Assembly: GCF_030064165.1 (NCBI RefSeq)
Contig: NZ_CP125947.1
Span: forward strand, 2,046,001-2,110,000
DNA: 64,000 bases
Reading direction: 5' to 3'
Source of the DNA: Comamonas resistens
GTDB lineage: Bacteria > Pseudomonadota > Gammaproteobacteria > Burkholderiales > Burkholderiaceae_C
Part shown: piece by piece, positions 1-8,003 of the stretch
Layout: every line of letters starts with the position of its first letter
Numbering within the stretch: the first letter of the stretch is position 1
Made by a program: the position numbers and the translations under genes
The notes under the pieces: model-generated
Told to the model about the DNA's origin: nothing
What the model saw: only the letters and a program-made list of their open reading frames with translations
The model's database searches: none

Positions 1-98
1 TTTCCTATCAAATTCAATGTGAAACAAGTCACAGTGCGCTTGCACGATGAACAAGCGTTGGGCTGCAGCCAGGCAGGCGCAGTGCGACAATTGGATGG

Positions 99-1196
99 AT
101 GTTAGTCGAGAAAAATGTTCCCCTGCAGCATTGCAATACCTTTGGCATTGCTGCGCGTGCCGAAACCCTGGTGCGCATCCGTAGCGAGGATGACATTCGC
201 CAGTTTCTGAGCGACCCATTGTGGGGGCGCCAGCCGGTGTTTGTGCTGGGCGGTGGCAGCAATGTGGTGCTGACGGGTGACGTGGCGCCCGTGGTGCTCA
301 AGATGGAAATCATGGGCATGCGCTTGCTGCGCGAAACAGACAGGCACTGGATTGTGGAGGTCGGAGCCGGAGAGCGCTGGCACGATATGGTGGCCTGGAC
401 TCTGTCCCAGGGCTATACAGGACTGGAAAACATGGCGCTGATCCCCGGAACCGTGGGCGCGGCTCCGGTCCAGAACATTGGTGCCTATGGCCTGGAGCTT
501 CAGGATCGCTTCGACTCTCTGGACGCTGTGGATCTGGCCACCGGTGAGCAGTTCAGCCTCAATGCCGCGCAATGCGCCTTCGGCTATCGCGACTCGGTCT
601 TCAAGCATGCGCCGGCCCAGCCCAAGTACTGGCCTGTCACCGGCAGTGCGGCCGTGCCGCGCGGGCTGGGACTCAAGGGTAGAGCGGTGATCACGCATGT
701 GAGGCTGGCCTTGCCCAAGGCGTGGAAGCCCGATCTGGGCTATCTGGACTTGCAGCGCAAACAGGCGGAAAAAGGCGTGGAGCAGCCGACGGCGCAGCAA
801 ATCTTCGAATGGGTCTGCGAAATTCGCCGTGCCAAGTTGCCCGATCCCGATGTCATCGGCAACGCCGGCAGCTTTTTCAAGAACCCCACGGTCACATTGG
901 ATCAATGCGCAGACATCATTGCTCGCGAGCCCAAGATCGTGCATTACCCCATGGATGACGGAACGGTCAAGCTGGCGGCGGGCTGGTTGATAGATGCCTG
1001 CGGCTGGAAAGGCAAGACCATGGGGCGGGCCGGTGTGTATGACAGGCAGGCTCTGGTGCTGGTCAACCGTGGTGAGCGGCACAGTGCCGAAGGCAGTGTG
1101 ACGGGCGGCGAAGTCATGACACTGGCCAAGGCGATTCAGACCAGCGTCTATGAGCGCTTCGGCATCCGGCTTGAGCCGGAGCCGGTGGTGATTTGA
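99..1196 (+). CDS. murB: UDP-N-acetylenolpyruvoylglucosamine reductase (MurB)
   Basis: MurB reduces the enolpyruvyl group of UDP-GlcNAc-enolpyruvate to UDP-N-acetylmuramate with FAD and NADPH, in the cytoplasmic part of peptidoglycan synthesis. The protein has 365 residues, slightly longer than the E. coli type I enzyme. The FAD-binding half carries GGGSN at residues 51-55. The type I loop with a GYRDSVFK segment is present, and NAGSFFKNP contains the expected catalytic serine at residue 258. The end holds the conserved Glu region (RLEPEPVVI). Two overlapping ATGs lie at 95 and 99; only 99 is in frame. No strong ribosome site precedes it. The gene ends in a bidirectional terminator shared with the convergent exported-protein gene. 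The 98 bases before it show no recognisable gene. Confidence 0.96.
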   Translation: MLVEKNVPLQHCNTFGIAARAETLVRIRSEDDIRQFLSDPLWGRQPVFVLGGGSNVVLTGDVAPVVLKMEIMGMRLLRETDRHWIVEVGAGERWHDMVAWTLSQGYTGLENMALIPGTVGAAPVQNIGAYGLELQDRFDSLDAVDLATGEQFSLNAAQCAFGYRDSVFKHAPAQPKYWPVTGSAAVPRGLGLKGRAVITHVRLALPKAWKPDLGYLDLQRKQAEKGVEQPTAQQIFEWVCEIRRAKLPDPDVIGNAGSFFKNPTVTLDQCADIIAREPKIVHYPMDDGTVKLAAGWLIDACGWKGKTMGRAGVYDRQALVLVNRGERHSAEGSVTGGEVMTLAKAIQTSVYERFGIRLEPEPVVI

Positions 1197-1210
1197 AAAA
1201 AGCCAACAAA

Positions 1211-1235
1211 AAAGGGTCCCTGGGGACCTTTTTTT
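1211..1235. terminator. bidirectional intrinsic terminator between murB and the convergent gene
   Basis: A GGTCC/GGACC stem lies between an A-tract (from 1208) and a T-tract (1229-1235), so it can stop transcription from both sides. It sits directly after the murB stop. Confidence 0.85.
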
Positions 1236-1249
1236 GTGTCTCGAACGAT

Positions 1250-1735
1250 TTACTTCCAGAAGGCCGGGTGCAAGGAGATGCCTTCGATGCGGTAGGGAGA
1301 CTGGGGCTCAATGGCGAACTCCAGAGGCACGTAACCCTTGGTGCAGTTCAGCAGCACGCTGGCAGCCACAGGGGTGCCGGTCTGCATGCGGCCTGCGGTT
1401 TGGCAGCTGCCCACGCTGGTGCGTATGCTATCCATGGCCTTTTGCACACTGTCCAGCGGAGAGTTCTGCAAGAATTTTTCGGAGAAATTGCTGGATGCAA
1501 TCTTGGATTTTCCGTCCAGGGCCGTGGTGATGGCTTGCAGGCGCTTGCGCAGTGCGGCGTCGGCGGCTGCGGCGTCAACATTGACGGCAGGTGCGGCAGC
1601 CTCTGCGGGTGCATTCTGTGCAGCATTGGCTGCAGAAGCAGCGGGCTGAGTCTGAGCTTGGGCACCAGTCATGAAACCGGCAGAAGCCAGCAGAGCCGTC
1701 AGATACAGAGCCTTGGATGTCTTGGTGAAAACCAT
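1250..1735 (-). CDS. hypothetical exported protein
   Basis: This is a 161-residue protein I do not recognise. The N-terminus (MVFTKTSKALYLTALLASAGFMTGAQAQ) is a clear Sec signal peptide with an AQA-type cleavage site near residue 27. A low-complexity Ala/Pro-rich linker of about 30 residues follows. The remaining mature domain of about 110 residues contains two cysteines (in GSCQTAG and LLNCTKG) that could form a periplasmic disulfide. It stands alone, convergent to murB and divergent from phaR. The coding pattern matches its neighbours, so I take it as a real gene. The function is unknown. Confidence 0.75.
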   Translation of the reverse strand: MVFTKTSKALYLTALLASAGFMTGAQAQTQPAASAANAAQNAPAEAAAPAVNVDAAAADAALRKRLQAITTALDGKSKIASSNFSEKFLQNSPLDSVQKAMDSIRTSVGSCQTAGRMQTGTPVAASVLLNCTKGYVPLEFAIEPQSPYRIEGISLHPAFWK

Positions 1736-1857
1736 TCGTTGAACCTTTCGTCAAACAACCCATCCACTGTAAACCTTCTGCAAGCTAATCCATGCAAGAC
1801 ATGAGGCAGTTTTGTATGAGGCTGTGTGCGAGATGTCTGACATGTCAGGGTTATTTC

Positions 1858-1904
1858 TTGCGAAAGCCGCGAGCGGGCTGCCTAGAATCTGTTGCAGTGC
1901 ACTA
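1858..1904 (+). promoter_or_regulatory. candidate phaR promoter with TGCA palindrome
   Basis: A TAGAAT -10-like hexamer at 1883-1888 has a TTGCGA -35-like hexamer at 1858-1863, but the 19-bp spacing is long. TGCAGTGCA just downstream (about 1893-1901) is a short inverted TGCA repeat. PhaR proteins of other genera bind TGC/GCA-rich sites and regulate themselves, so this may be an autoregulatory site. That is inference only. Confidence 0.35.
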
Positions 1905-1948
1905 GTTAATTGGAATGTGGGGATACCCATAAACACGGAGGATTTGCG

Positions 1949-2473
1949 ATGTCAGAAAGCCACGAGGGTGCGACCCAGCGCGTCATCAAAAAATATCCCA
2001 ACCGCCGCCTCTACGATACCGATACCTCTTCCTACATCACGTTGGCTGAAGTCAAGCAATTGGTAATGGATAGCGAGCCGGTGGTGATCAAGGATGCAAA
2101 GACGGGCGAGGATCTGACCCGCGCCATCTTGCTGCAGATCATTCTGGAGGAAGAGGCCGGGGGTGCGCCCATGTTTTCGGAAGCCATGTTGGCCAACATC
2201 ATCCGCTTCTATGGGCATGCCATGCAGGGGTTCATGGGAAGTTACATCGAGAAAAACGTTCAGATGTTCACGGACTTCCAGAGCAAGCTGGCAGAGAACT
2301 CCCAGGGCATGAACCCGGAGGTCTGGAAGCAGTTCATGGGCATGCAGCCAGCCGCCATGCAAGCCATGATGGCGAAGTACATGGATCAGTCGCAGAACAT
2401 GTTCACACAGATGCAGGAGCAAATGCAAAAGCAGACCGAGCAGATGCTGGGCGTGTTTGGCATCAAGCGCTGA
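1949..2473 (+). CDS. phaR: polyhydroxyalkanoate synthesis repressor PhaR
   Basis: PhaR is a DNA-binding repressor that also senses polyhydroxyalkanoate granules and controls phasin and PHA genes. The N-terminal PHB/PHA accumulation regulator domain is plain: RVIKKYPNRRLYDT followed by SSYITLAEVKQLV, residues about 10-70. A second conserved block (ILLQIILEEE, FSEAMLANIIRFYG) follows. The last 60 residues are Met/Gln-rich and amphipathic, ending in a coiled-coil-like MQEQMQKQTEQM stretch, fitting granule or oligomer contacts. I chose the ATG at 1949 because GGAGGA lies 6 bases before it; an upstream in-frame ATG at 1910 lacks this. The steroid dehydrogenase gene follows about 230 bases downstream. 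In C. testosteroni ATCC 11996 I recall PhaR being reported as a repressor of that gene. Confidence 0.93.
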   Translation: MSESHEGATQRVIKKYPNRRLYDTDTSSYITLAEVKQLVMDSEPVVIKDAKTGEDLTRAILLQIILEEEAGGAPMFSEAMLANIIRFYGHAMQGFMGSYIEKNVQMFTDFQSKLAENSQGMNPEVWKQFMGMQPAAMQAMMAKYMDQSQNMFTQMQEQMQKQTEQMLGVFGIKR

Positions 2474-2499
2474 GCGCAGGGTGGGCGCAAATCTCTCTG

Positions 2500-2521
2500 G
2501 CGGGCCTAGGCCCGCTTTTTT
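2500..2521 (+). terminator. intrinsic terminator after phaR
   Basis: A perfect GCGGGCC-TA-GGCCCGC hairpin (2500-2515) followed by six T's, 27 bases after the phaR stop. Confidence 0.88.
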
Positions 2522-2705
2522 ATGCCTGCAGTTGGCTTGCCCTGTCTAGTCCTATTTGACGATGTTGTTGCACTGCTGCGGCCGAACAATGGTTTTGTCC
2601 CCGCAAGAGCTTTGATGAAAAGCCGAAGAGGACGCGATGTTCGATGAAAGCAGACTGCGGCAATGCCCTGTTCAGGGCCGAAAAAATCAAGAGGAGACAG
2701 AAAAA

Positions 2706-3470
2706 ATGGCAAGTCGTTTGCAGGGCAAGGCGGCCCTGGTTACCGGTGGTGCGAGTGGTGTGGGCCTGGAGGTGGTGAAGCTGCTTCTCGGTGAGGGCGC
2801 CAGGGTCGCATTCAGTGATATCAATGAAGCGTTGGGTCAGCAACTGGCGGCCGAGCTGGGCGAGAACGCCATGTTTGTTCGCCATGACGTGAGTAGCGAG
2901 ACGGACTGGAAGCTTGTAATGGCTGCGGTGCAGCAGCGTCTGGGCAAGCTCGATGTGCTGGTCAACAACGCCGGCATCCTGCTGCCTGGCGATATGGAAA
3001 CGGGGCGCCTGGAGGATTTCAGCCGATTGCTCAAGATCAACACCGAGTCGGTCTTTATTGGTTGCCAGCAGGGCATTGCGGCAATGAAGGAGGCCGGTGG
3101 ATCCATTATCAATATGTCCTCGATCTCGAGCTGGCTGCCTATCGAGCAATACGCTGGCTACAGCGCCAGCAAGGCGGCTGTGTCTGCGCTGACGCGTGCT
3201 GCGGCTTTGAACTGCCGCAAGCAAGGATATGCAATTCGCGTCAACTCCATCCACCCCGATGGCATCTACACGCCCATGATGCAGGCTTCGCTGCCCCAGG
3301 GCGTGAGCAAGGAAATGGTCTTGCATGACCCCAGGCACAACCGCGCCGGCCGTGCTTATATGCCCGAGCGCATTGCGCAACTGGTACTGTTCCTGGCCAG
3401 CGACGATTCCAGCGTCATGAGCGGCAGCGAGCTGCATGCCGATAACGCGATTCTGGGCATGGGGCTATAG
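2706..3470 (+). CDS. 3beta/17beta-hydroxysteroid dehydrogenase (SDR family)
   Basis: This NAD-dependent short-chain dehydrogenase oxidises 3beta- and 17beta-hydroxyl groups of steroids in the first steps of androgen and testosterone catabolism. The 254-residue sequence closely resembles, from memory, the C. testosteroni enzyme (structure 1HXH), differing at scattered positions. It shows TGGASGVG at 13-20 (Rossmann glycine motif), Asp38 after beta2 (NAD preference), NNAG at 87-90, Ser139, and YSASK with Tyr152 and Lys156. The ending GSELHADNAILGMGL is also typical of that protein. I chose ATG 2706 because AGGAG lies at 2692-2696; an upstream ATG at 2637 would add 23 residues unlike the family. 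phaR lies just upstream in the same direction but is separated by a terminator, so the gene likely has its own promoter. Confidence 0.93.
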   Translation: MASRLQGKAALVTGGASGVGLEVVKLLLGEGARVAFSDINEALGQQLAAELGENAMFVRHDVSSETDWKLVMAAVQQRLGKLDVLVNNAGILLPGDMETGRLEDFSRLLKINTESVFIGCQQGIAAMKEAGGSIINMSSISSWLPIEQYAGYSASKAAVSALTRAAALNCRKQGYAIRVNSIHPDGIYTPMMQASLPQGVSKEMVLHDPRHNRAGRAYMPERIAQLVLFLASDDSSVMSGSELHADNAILGMGL

Positions 3471-3502
3471 ATGACGGTTTGAGTCTGAGCAGTAGCTCCC
3501 AT

Positions 3503-3538
3503 AAGGCCTTGAACTGTTTCAAGGCCTTTGTTGTTTTG
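3503..3538 (+). terminator. intrinsic terminator after the steroid dehydrogenase
   Basis: An 11-bp perfect stem AAGGCCTTGAA / TTCAAGGCCTT (3503-3513 and 3518-3528) is followed by a T-rich stretch interrupted by G. The same stem core recurs at 12795-12824 after a tRNA. Confidence 0.75.
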
Positions 3539-3630
3539 CCGGGTAGGATGGCGCGAGCATTCCCGCTTACCGTGTTTGGCGGCAAAGCTGCTGCCGTTCG
3601 ACCCTGATTGAGTTTCGAAAAGGTGTTTTC

Positions 3631-4026
3631 ATGAAACTGGGCTACACAATCATTTATGTTCCAGATGTTCCGGCATCCCTAGATTTCTTTACCAGGGCGT
3701 TTGGCATACAGCGGCGTTTTCTGCATGAGTCCGGAACCTATGGCGAGCTTGAGACAGGGCAGACCACGCTGGCCTTTGCTGCCCATGAGCTGGGGGCGCT
3801 GAATTTTTCAGGTGGTCATGTCGAAGCACACAGCTCGGCCAAGCCATTGGGGTTCGAAATCGCGCTGGTCACGGAGGATGTCGATCTGGCCCACAAAAAT
3901 GCGCTGAGCGCCGGGGCTGCCGAGCTGGCCGCTCCAGCGTCCAAGCCTTGGGGTCAGGTAGTGTCTTATCTGCGTTGCCCGGATGGCTCCGTGATTGAGC
4001 TTTGCACGCCCATGGCGACAGCCTGA
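3631..4026 (+). CDS. VOC (glyoxalase/bleomycin-resistance) family protein
   Basis: A 131-residue single-domain protein of the vicinal oxygen chelate superfamily. It has two beta-alpha-beta-beta-beta modules: MKLGYTIIYVPDVPASLDFFTRAFG at the start of module 1, and PLGFEIALVTEDVDLAHKNALSAGA followed by PDGSVIELCTP at the end of module 2. The final Glu in VIELC is the usual metal ligand; the usual N-terminal His is replaced (GYTIIYV), so metal binding may differ. The family includes glyoxalases, dioxygenases and resistance proteins, and nothing here fixes the substrate. It stands alone between terminators. Start supported by AAAGG about 10 bases upstream. Confidence 0.82.
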   Translation: MKLGYTIIYVPDVPASLDFFTRAFGIQRRFLHESGTYGELETGQTTLAFAAHELGALNFSGGHVEAHSSAKPLGFEIALVTEDVDLAHKNALSAGAAELAAPASKPWGQVVSYLRCPDGSVIELCTPMATA

Positions 4027-4040
4027 GCGGACATGATATG

Positions 4041-4092
4041 GTTTTGATAGCTGCCAGCGCTTTGTAGATAACGCATTGCTTTATATACTCGC
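4041..4092. repeat. dispersed palindromic repeat, family B, copy 1
   Basis: GATAGCTGCCAGCGCTT (4047-4063) is followed by a degenerate return arm before the Sel1 gene. It shares the core AGCTGCTAGCGCTT with other intergenic copies near 17.9, 22.2, 38.3, 42.65, 56.96 and 62.5 kb. Confidence 0.55.
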
Positions 4093-4114
4093 CTTTTTTT
4101 TGTAAGGCGATGTA

Positions 4115-5452
4115 ATGCGTATGCGATGGCCTTGTGCTTGGGTGATTTCGGCTTGGCTCTCGGTCTGGGGTTGTGCCCAGGCCCAGCCCAGCGACACGGT
4201 CAACGCCGCAAAGACCGGCGATGTCGCGGCACAGTACGAGTTGGGCAAAGCCTATCTTTACGGCAAGGGTGTGGCAAAGAATGCCGACGATGCCTTGCGC
4301 TGGCTGAGGCAGGCCGCCGATCAGCAGCATGCGCCGTCCCAGTATCTGCTGGGGCTGGTTTATATGCTGGGTGCCGACGGCGTGAAGAAAGATCCTGAGG
4401 CAGGCCTGGCACGCATTCATCAGGCTGCAAACGCTGGCAATCTCGATGCGCAAAACCTGCTGGGTACGATCTATCTGAAAGGCGAAGCGGTTGAGAAGGA
4501 TGCCGCAACAGGTGTCGCATGGCTGGAGCGCGCCGCGCAACAGGGCTCTGCAACAGCACAAAATAGCCTGGGCTTTGTCTACCGCAAAGGCGAGTTGGTT
4601 GCCCAGGATCTGCAGGCTTCGTTTCGCTGGTATCTGATGGCGGCGCAACAGGCAGATGTGCTCGCGCAGTTCACGGTGGCCGAGATGTACTACCTTGGCG
4701 AAGGCGTAGAGAAGAACCATGCCGAAGCCGCGAAATGGCTGACCCCGCTGGCAGACAAAGGCGTGCAAAAAGCCCAGTTGCTGCTGGGAAAGATTTGCTT
4801 CGAAGACCAGGGTGTGGACCCCGACTACGAGCGGGCCGTGCTGCTGCTGCACGCTGTAGCCATACGCGGCTCGGGTGAGGCCTACTATGAACTGGGCCGC
4901 CTGTTCGAGCAGGGGGAGGGCGAGTATCGCAACGATAAGGAAGCGATCGCCTATTACACCCAGGCGCTGAAATACCAGCATGTGGCCGCCGCCGAGCGCC
5001 TGCAGCAGCTTTCCGCGGCATCTGCCGAAGCCGGTTCGTTTGCGCAGTCCATGGAGTACTTGGAAAACCTGAACTCGGCGCTCAAAGGCAATGTCCTGGC
5101 CCAGTACAACGTTGGCGTCTTCCAGTACCTGGGCAAGGGTTTCGACAAGCCCAACTATGCCGAGGCTGCCAAATGGTTCGCCATGGCAGCCGAGCAAGGC
5201 TATGCAAAGGCCCAATACAACCTGGGCACTCTGTACGAGAGCGGCGATGGTGTGGGCAAGAGCATGGCGCAGGCGCTCAAGTGGTACCGTCTGGCCGCCG
5301 AGCAGCAGGATGCCCCGGCCCAATATGCCTTGGGCACCTTGTACCGGGATGGTCAGGGTGTGAAAAAGAACACCAGGCTCGCGCGTGAATGGTTGCAGCG
5401 TGCTGCCGCCCAAGGCCATGCACCGGCCAAAAAGGCCTTGGCACAGCTTTGA
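4115..5452 (+). CDS. Sel1-repeat (tetratricopeptide-like) exported protein
   Basis: A 445-residue protein with an N-terminal signal peptide (cleavage near AQAQ, residue 23) followed by about eleven Sel1-like repeats of about 36 residues. Repeats read as AQYxLGxxYxxGxGVxKdxxxAxxWxxxAAxQG, for example AQYELGKAYLYGKGVAKNADDALRWL and AQYNLGTLYESGDGVGKSMAQALKWY. Sel1 repeats form alpha-alpha solenoids that bind proteins and are common in periplasmic and cell-envelope regulators. A less regular stretch around residues 270-330 (SAASAEAGSFAQSMEYLENL) breaks the array into two blocks. No catalytic domain is present. It is monocistronic. The partner protein and function cannot be told from sequence. 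Confidence 0.88.
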   Translation: MRMRWPCAWVISAWLSVWGCAQAQPSDTVNAAKTGDVAAQYELGKAYLYGKGVAKNADDALRWLRQAADQQHAPSQYLLGLVYMLGADGVKKDPEAGLARIHQAANAGNLDAQNLLGTIYLKGEAVEKDAATGVAWLERAAQQGSATAQNSLGFVYRKGELVAQDLQASFRWYLMAAQQADVLAQFTVAEMYYLGEGVEKNHAEAAKWLTPLADKGVQKAQLLLGKICFEDQGVDPDYERAVLLLHAVAIRGSGEAYYELGRLFEQGEGEYRNDKEAIAYYTQALKYQHVAAAERLQQLSAASAEAGSFAQSMEYLENLNSALKGNVLAQYNVGVFQYLGKGFDKPNYAEAAKWFAMAAEQGYAKAQYNLGTLYESGDGVGKSMAQALKWYRLAAEQQDAPAQYALGTLYRDGQGVKKNTRLAREWLQRAAAQGHAPAKKALAQL

Positions 5453-5503
5453 GCCGACAAGCGGGGCCGTTTCGCGGGCCCCGGCTTGCCAGCGCGAGCA
5501 CGG

Positions 5504-5896
5504 CTAGGCCGGCTCCGAGATCTCGATGAGGTTCAGGTCGGGGTCACGCACATAGATGGAACGGATCTTCGATGTGGCACCGGTGCGCATCACAGGGCCT
5601 TCGGCGATGGGAACCGACAACTGCTGCAGATGCGCGATGACCTCGTTCAGCGGCACCGAGGCCAGAAAGCACAGATCCAGGGCACCGGGCACAGGAGTGT
5701 GGGCCTTGGGTTCGAACTCGCGCCCCTTCACATGCAGATTGATCTTCTGCGGGCCGAAGACAAAGGCCTTGCGCTCCACGGGCGGGGTGCCGCCGATGAA
5801 GGACTCCAGCCGCATGCCCAGGACTTCGGTGTAAAAGCGTATGCATTGGGCTTCGTTGGCCGTGGTGAGTACCAGGTGGTCAAGGTGGCTGATCAT
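5504..5896 (-). CDS. VOC family protein (glyoxalase-like)
   Basis: A 130-residue vicinal oxygen chelate protein. It starts MISHLDHLVLTTANEAQCIRFYTEVLGM and ends YVRDPDLNLIEISEP, giving the classical first His (HLDHLVL) and last Glu (LIEIS) metal ligands of a complete VOC fold. It resembles virulence/fosfomycin-type glyoxalase relatives of unassigned substrate. The start at 5896 is where the domain begins; the open frame extends 70 codons upstream, but that part is Arg/Cys/Ser-rich and not family-like. It lies downstream of the TetR gene on the same strand, about 105 bases away, but no functional link is evident. Confidence 0.83.
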   Translation of the reverse strand: MISHLDHLVLTTANEAQCIRFYTEVLGMRLESFIGGTPPVERKAFVFGPQKINLHVKGREFEPKAHTPVPGALDLCFLASVPLNEVIAHLQQLSVPIAEGPVMRTGATSKIRSIYVRDPDLNLIEISEPA

Positions 5897-6002
5897 GGCA
5901 AGACTGCTCTGGGTTGCGAAAACGAATGGGCTGCACGCTGCACTGGCCGAGTATGACCGCGCTGCAGCGGCAGGCAGGCATGGCGGCCCGCAAGCTCTGC
6001 AT

Positions 6003-6566
6003 TCAGAGGGGCGCTGGCGCGTCCTGGCGCATGACGCCCTGCAAAAATGCCTGCTCTGCAAGCTGTGCCAGCGGGGCACGAGGGATGCGACCGCGGCGCT
6101 CTCCATCGATGAGTGCGATCACGGTTCCCAGCCATAACTCGGTCAGCGTTGCGGCACTGAAATCGATGCGGAACACGCCTTCCTGTTGGCCGCGCAGGAA
6201 AAAAGCGTCGACCTTGGGTTCCCAGATCGCATTTTCCTCCATGGGTTTTTCGACTTCGTTCCAGTAGTAGGTCAGGAACAGCGTGAATTCGCGATGTTCA
6301 AGATGCTTGGCATTGAGGCGCTTGAGTGCTTCGAGTACCGGGCCTTCCTCGATACGGGCTTCGTCCAGTGCTTCGTCCAGCGTGCGCAGGCTTTGCTCCA
6401 GCAGGCGCTTGATCAGCAGATCGCGCGTGGGGCAGAAGCGATAGAGCGTGGCCTTGCTGATGCCTATGGCCTTGGCCAGCTCCTGAAGCGTGGCGCGTGG
6501 GTGGTTGACCAGGGCCAGGGCCAAGGGGGGGAGGATTGCTGTGTTGTCGTGGGGGGCTGTTGTCAT
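6003..6566 (-). CDS. TetR family regulator of the adjacent RND efflux operon
   Basis: A 187-residue TetR-type repressor. The N-terminal helix-turn-helix is clear: RATLQELAKAIGISKATLYRFCPTRDLLIKRLLEQ, residues about 24-58. The rest is an alpha-helical ligand and dimer domain without an assigned effector (YYWNEVEKPMEENAIWEPKVDAFF). It is transcribed divergently from an adaptor-pump-outer membrane factor operon, the standard arrangement for local repression and ligand-induced release of efflux genes. The 193-base gap holds a perfect TGAATCAAATTTGATTCA palindrome plus two further half-sites, a likely operator for this protein. The start has no strong ribosome site. Confidence 0.88.
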   Translation of the reverse strand: MTTAPHDNTAILPPLALALVNHPRATLQELAKAIGISKATLYRFCPTRDLLIKRLLEQSLRTLDEALDEARIEEGPVLEALKRLNAKHLEHREFTLFLTYYWNEVEKPMEENAIWEPKVDAFFLRGQQEGVFRIDFSAATLTELWLGTVIALIDGERRGRIPRAPLAQLAEQAFLQGVMRQDAPAPL

Positions 6567-6603
6567 TCGTGGCTCCGGTTGGGGCGGATACGTATGAACC
6601 TAT

Positions 6604-6703
6604 TTTGATTCAAGCAGCGAGCCTAAAAGCTTGGGATGGCAACTTTACTTGGTATCAAAATGCCATGAATCAATATAGGTCTTAATGAATCAAATTTGAT
6701 TCA
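6604..6703. promoter_or_regulatory. TetR operator cluster between regulator and efflux operon
   Basis: A perfect 18-bp inverted repeat TGAATCAAATTTGATTCA occupies 6686-6703. The half-site TTTGATTCA recurs at 6604-6612 near the TetR gene and TGAATCAA at 6666-6673. The region is AT-rich compared with its surroundings. Spacing suits binding at both divergent promoters. Confidence 0.75.
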
Positions 6704-6759
6704 AAAAATATTTTCATGCATCATGCGCTTCTTTCAAGATTTGACAAGACTCAAAAGCC

Positions 6760-7938
6760 ATGAAGACGAAAAGCCAGAATGTGCGTGCCTGGCCGGCCCT
6801 GGCCGCATTGGCGGCCGCAATGATGTTGAGCGGTTGCATCCAGTCGGAAGCGGGTGGTCAGCCCCAGGAGCTGCCGCAGGTGGATGTGGTGACCGTCAAG
6901 CCCAGGGCGCTGAGCCTCAGCGCTGAACTGCCCGGGCGGATCGAGCCTGTGCGCGTGGCCGAGGTGCGTGCGCGTGTGCCGGGTATCGTGCTGAGCCGCC
7001 ATTTCAAGGAGGGCGCTGACGTGAAGGCTGGCGAGCTGCTGTTCAGCATCGACCCGGCGCCGCTGCGCGCTGCGCTGTCGCGGGCTCGGGGCGAGCTGGC
7101 GCGAGCCGAGGCTGCGCTGTCGGAAGCGCAGTCCGTGGTGCGCCGTTACGAACCGCTGGTGGCGCAGGAAGCCGTGAGCCGCCAGGATTTCGACAGCGCC
7201 AAGGCCACGCTGCACAGTGCCATGGCCACGCGTCAATCGGTCCAGGCCGAAGTGGAGGCGGCACGCCTGAACCTGGAGTATGCGACGGTGAAAGCTCCGA
7301 TCGCCGGCCGCATCGGCCGTGCCCTGGTGACTGAAGGTGCCCTGGTTGGCCAGGGGGAAGCGACAGCGATGGCAGTGATCCAGCAGCTGGACCCCGTCTA
7401 CGCCGATTTTCGCCAGCCTGCCGCGTCGGCCACGCGCTGGCGTGCCCAGCAGCTGCAGGGCCAGTCGCCACGCAGCACTTCGGTGACGCTGGTGGCTGAC
7501 GGTCTGGATCAGAAACGCCAGGGACGGATGCTGTTCTCGGATGTGACGGTGGATCGCGGTACTGGCCAGCTGGCGCTGCGCGGTGAGTTTCCCAACCAGG
7601 ATGGCTTGCTGCTGCCAGGCATGTATGTGCGCGTGACCCTGGGTCTGGGCGAGGATCCTGCGGCCATTCTCGTGCCTCAGCGCGCGGTGCAGCGCGGCGC
7701 CGACGGATTGGCCCATGTGCTGGTGCTCGACGAGAACGACATTGTGCAATCCCAGAAGGTGAGCACCGGCGCCATGTACGGCTCCGACTGGCATATCACC
7801 GAGGGCCTCAAGGAAAACGCCAGGGTGGTGGTCGGAGGCATTGCGGCAGCCGTGCCCGGCGCCAAGGTGCAAATCCGGACGGCCGCTGCAGCTGAAGCTG
7901 GCGTCGTCAAAGACGCGGAAGCCACTTCAAAAAAATGA
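6760..7938 (+). CDS. RND efflux periplasmic adaptor (membrane fusion protein), lipoprotein
   Basis: A 392-residue AcrA/MexA-type adaptor linking the inner-membrane pump to the outer-membrane channel. The signal peptide ends in a lipobox LSGC with lipidated Cys26. The lipoyl half-motifs (VRARVPGIVLSRHFKEGADVKAGELLFSID and EYATVKAPIAGRIGRALVTEGALVG) flank a coiled-coil hairpin of about 80 residues rich in Ala/Glu/Arg. Beta-barrel and membrane-proximal domains follow. It is the first gene of a three-gene operon and is divergent from a TetR regulator. The end is Ala/Lys-rich. The operon-wide similarity to AcrAB/MexAB-type systems suggests export of organic toxic compounds, not metals. Confidence 0.92.
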   Translation: MKTKSQNVRAWPALAALAAAMMLSGCIQSEAGGQPQELPQVDVVTVKPRALSLSAELPGRIEPVRVAEVRARVPGIVLSRHFKEGADVKAGELLFSIDPAPLRAALSRARGELARAEAALSEAQSVVRRYEPLVAQEAVSRQDFDSAKATLHSAMATRQSVQAEVEAARLNLEYATVKAPIAGRIGRALVTEGALVGQGEATAMAVIQQLDPVYADFRQPAASATRWRAQQLQGQSPRSTSVTLVADGLDQKRQGRMLFSDVTVDRGTGQLALRGEFPNQDGLLLPGMYVRVTLGLGEDPAAILVPQRAVQRGADGLAHVLVLDENDIVQSQKVSTGAMYGSDWHITEGLKENARVVVGGIAAAVPGAKVQIRTAAAAEAGVVKDAEATSKK

Positions 7939-8003
7939 GCAATATGCGCTGATTCTGAAAGCGCTGAATGCCAAAAAAGACAAGCCTTATTCAAGGATAG
8001 ATG

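Noticed and set aside
4115..5452. Possible DNA tandem repeat in the Sel1 gene
   Set aside because: Repetition is at protein level (36-residue units); the DNA units are too diverged to call a nucleotide repeat.
5461..5490. A GGGGCC/GGCCCC hairpin between the Sel1 gene and the convergent VOC gene
   Set aside because: It has no T-tract on either strand, so I do not call it a terminator.
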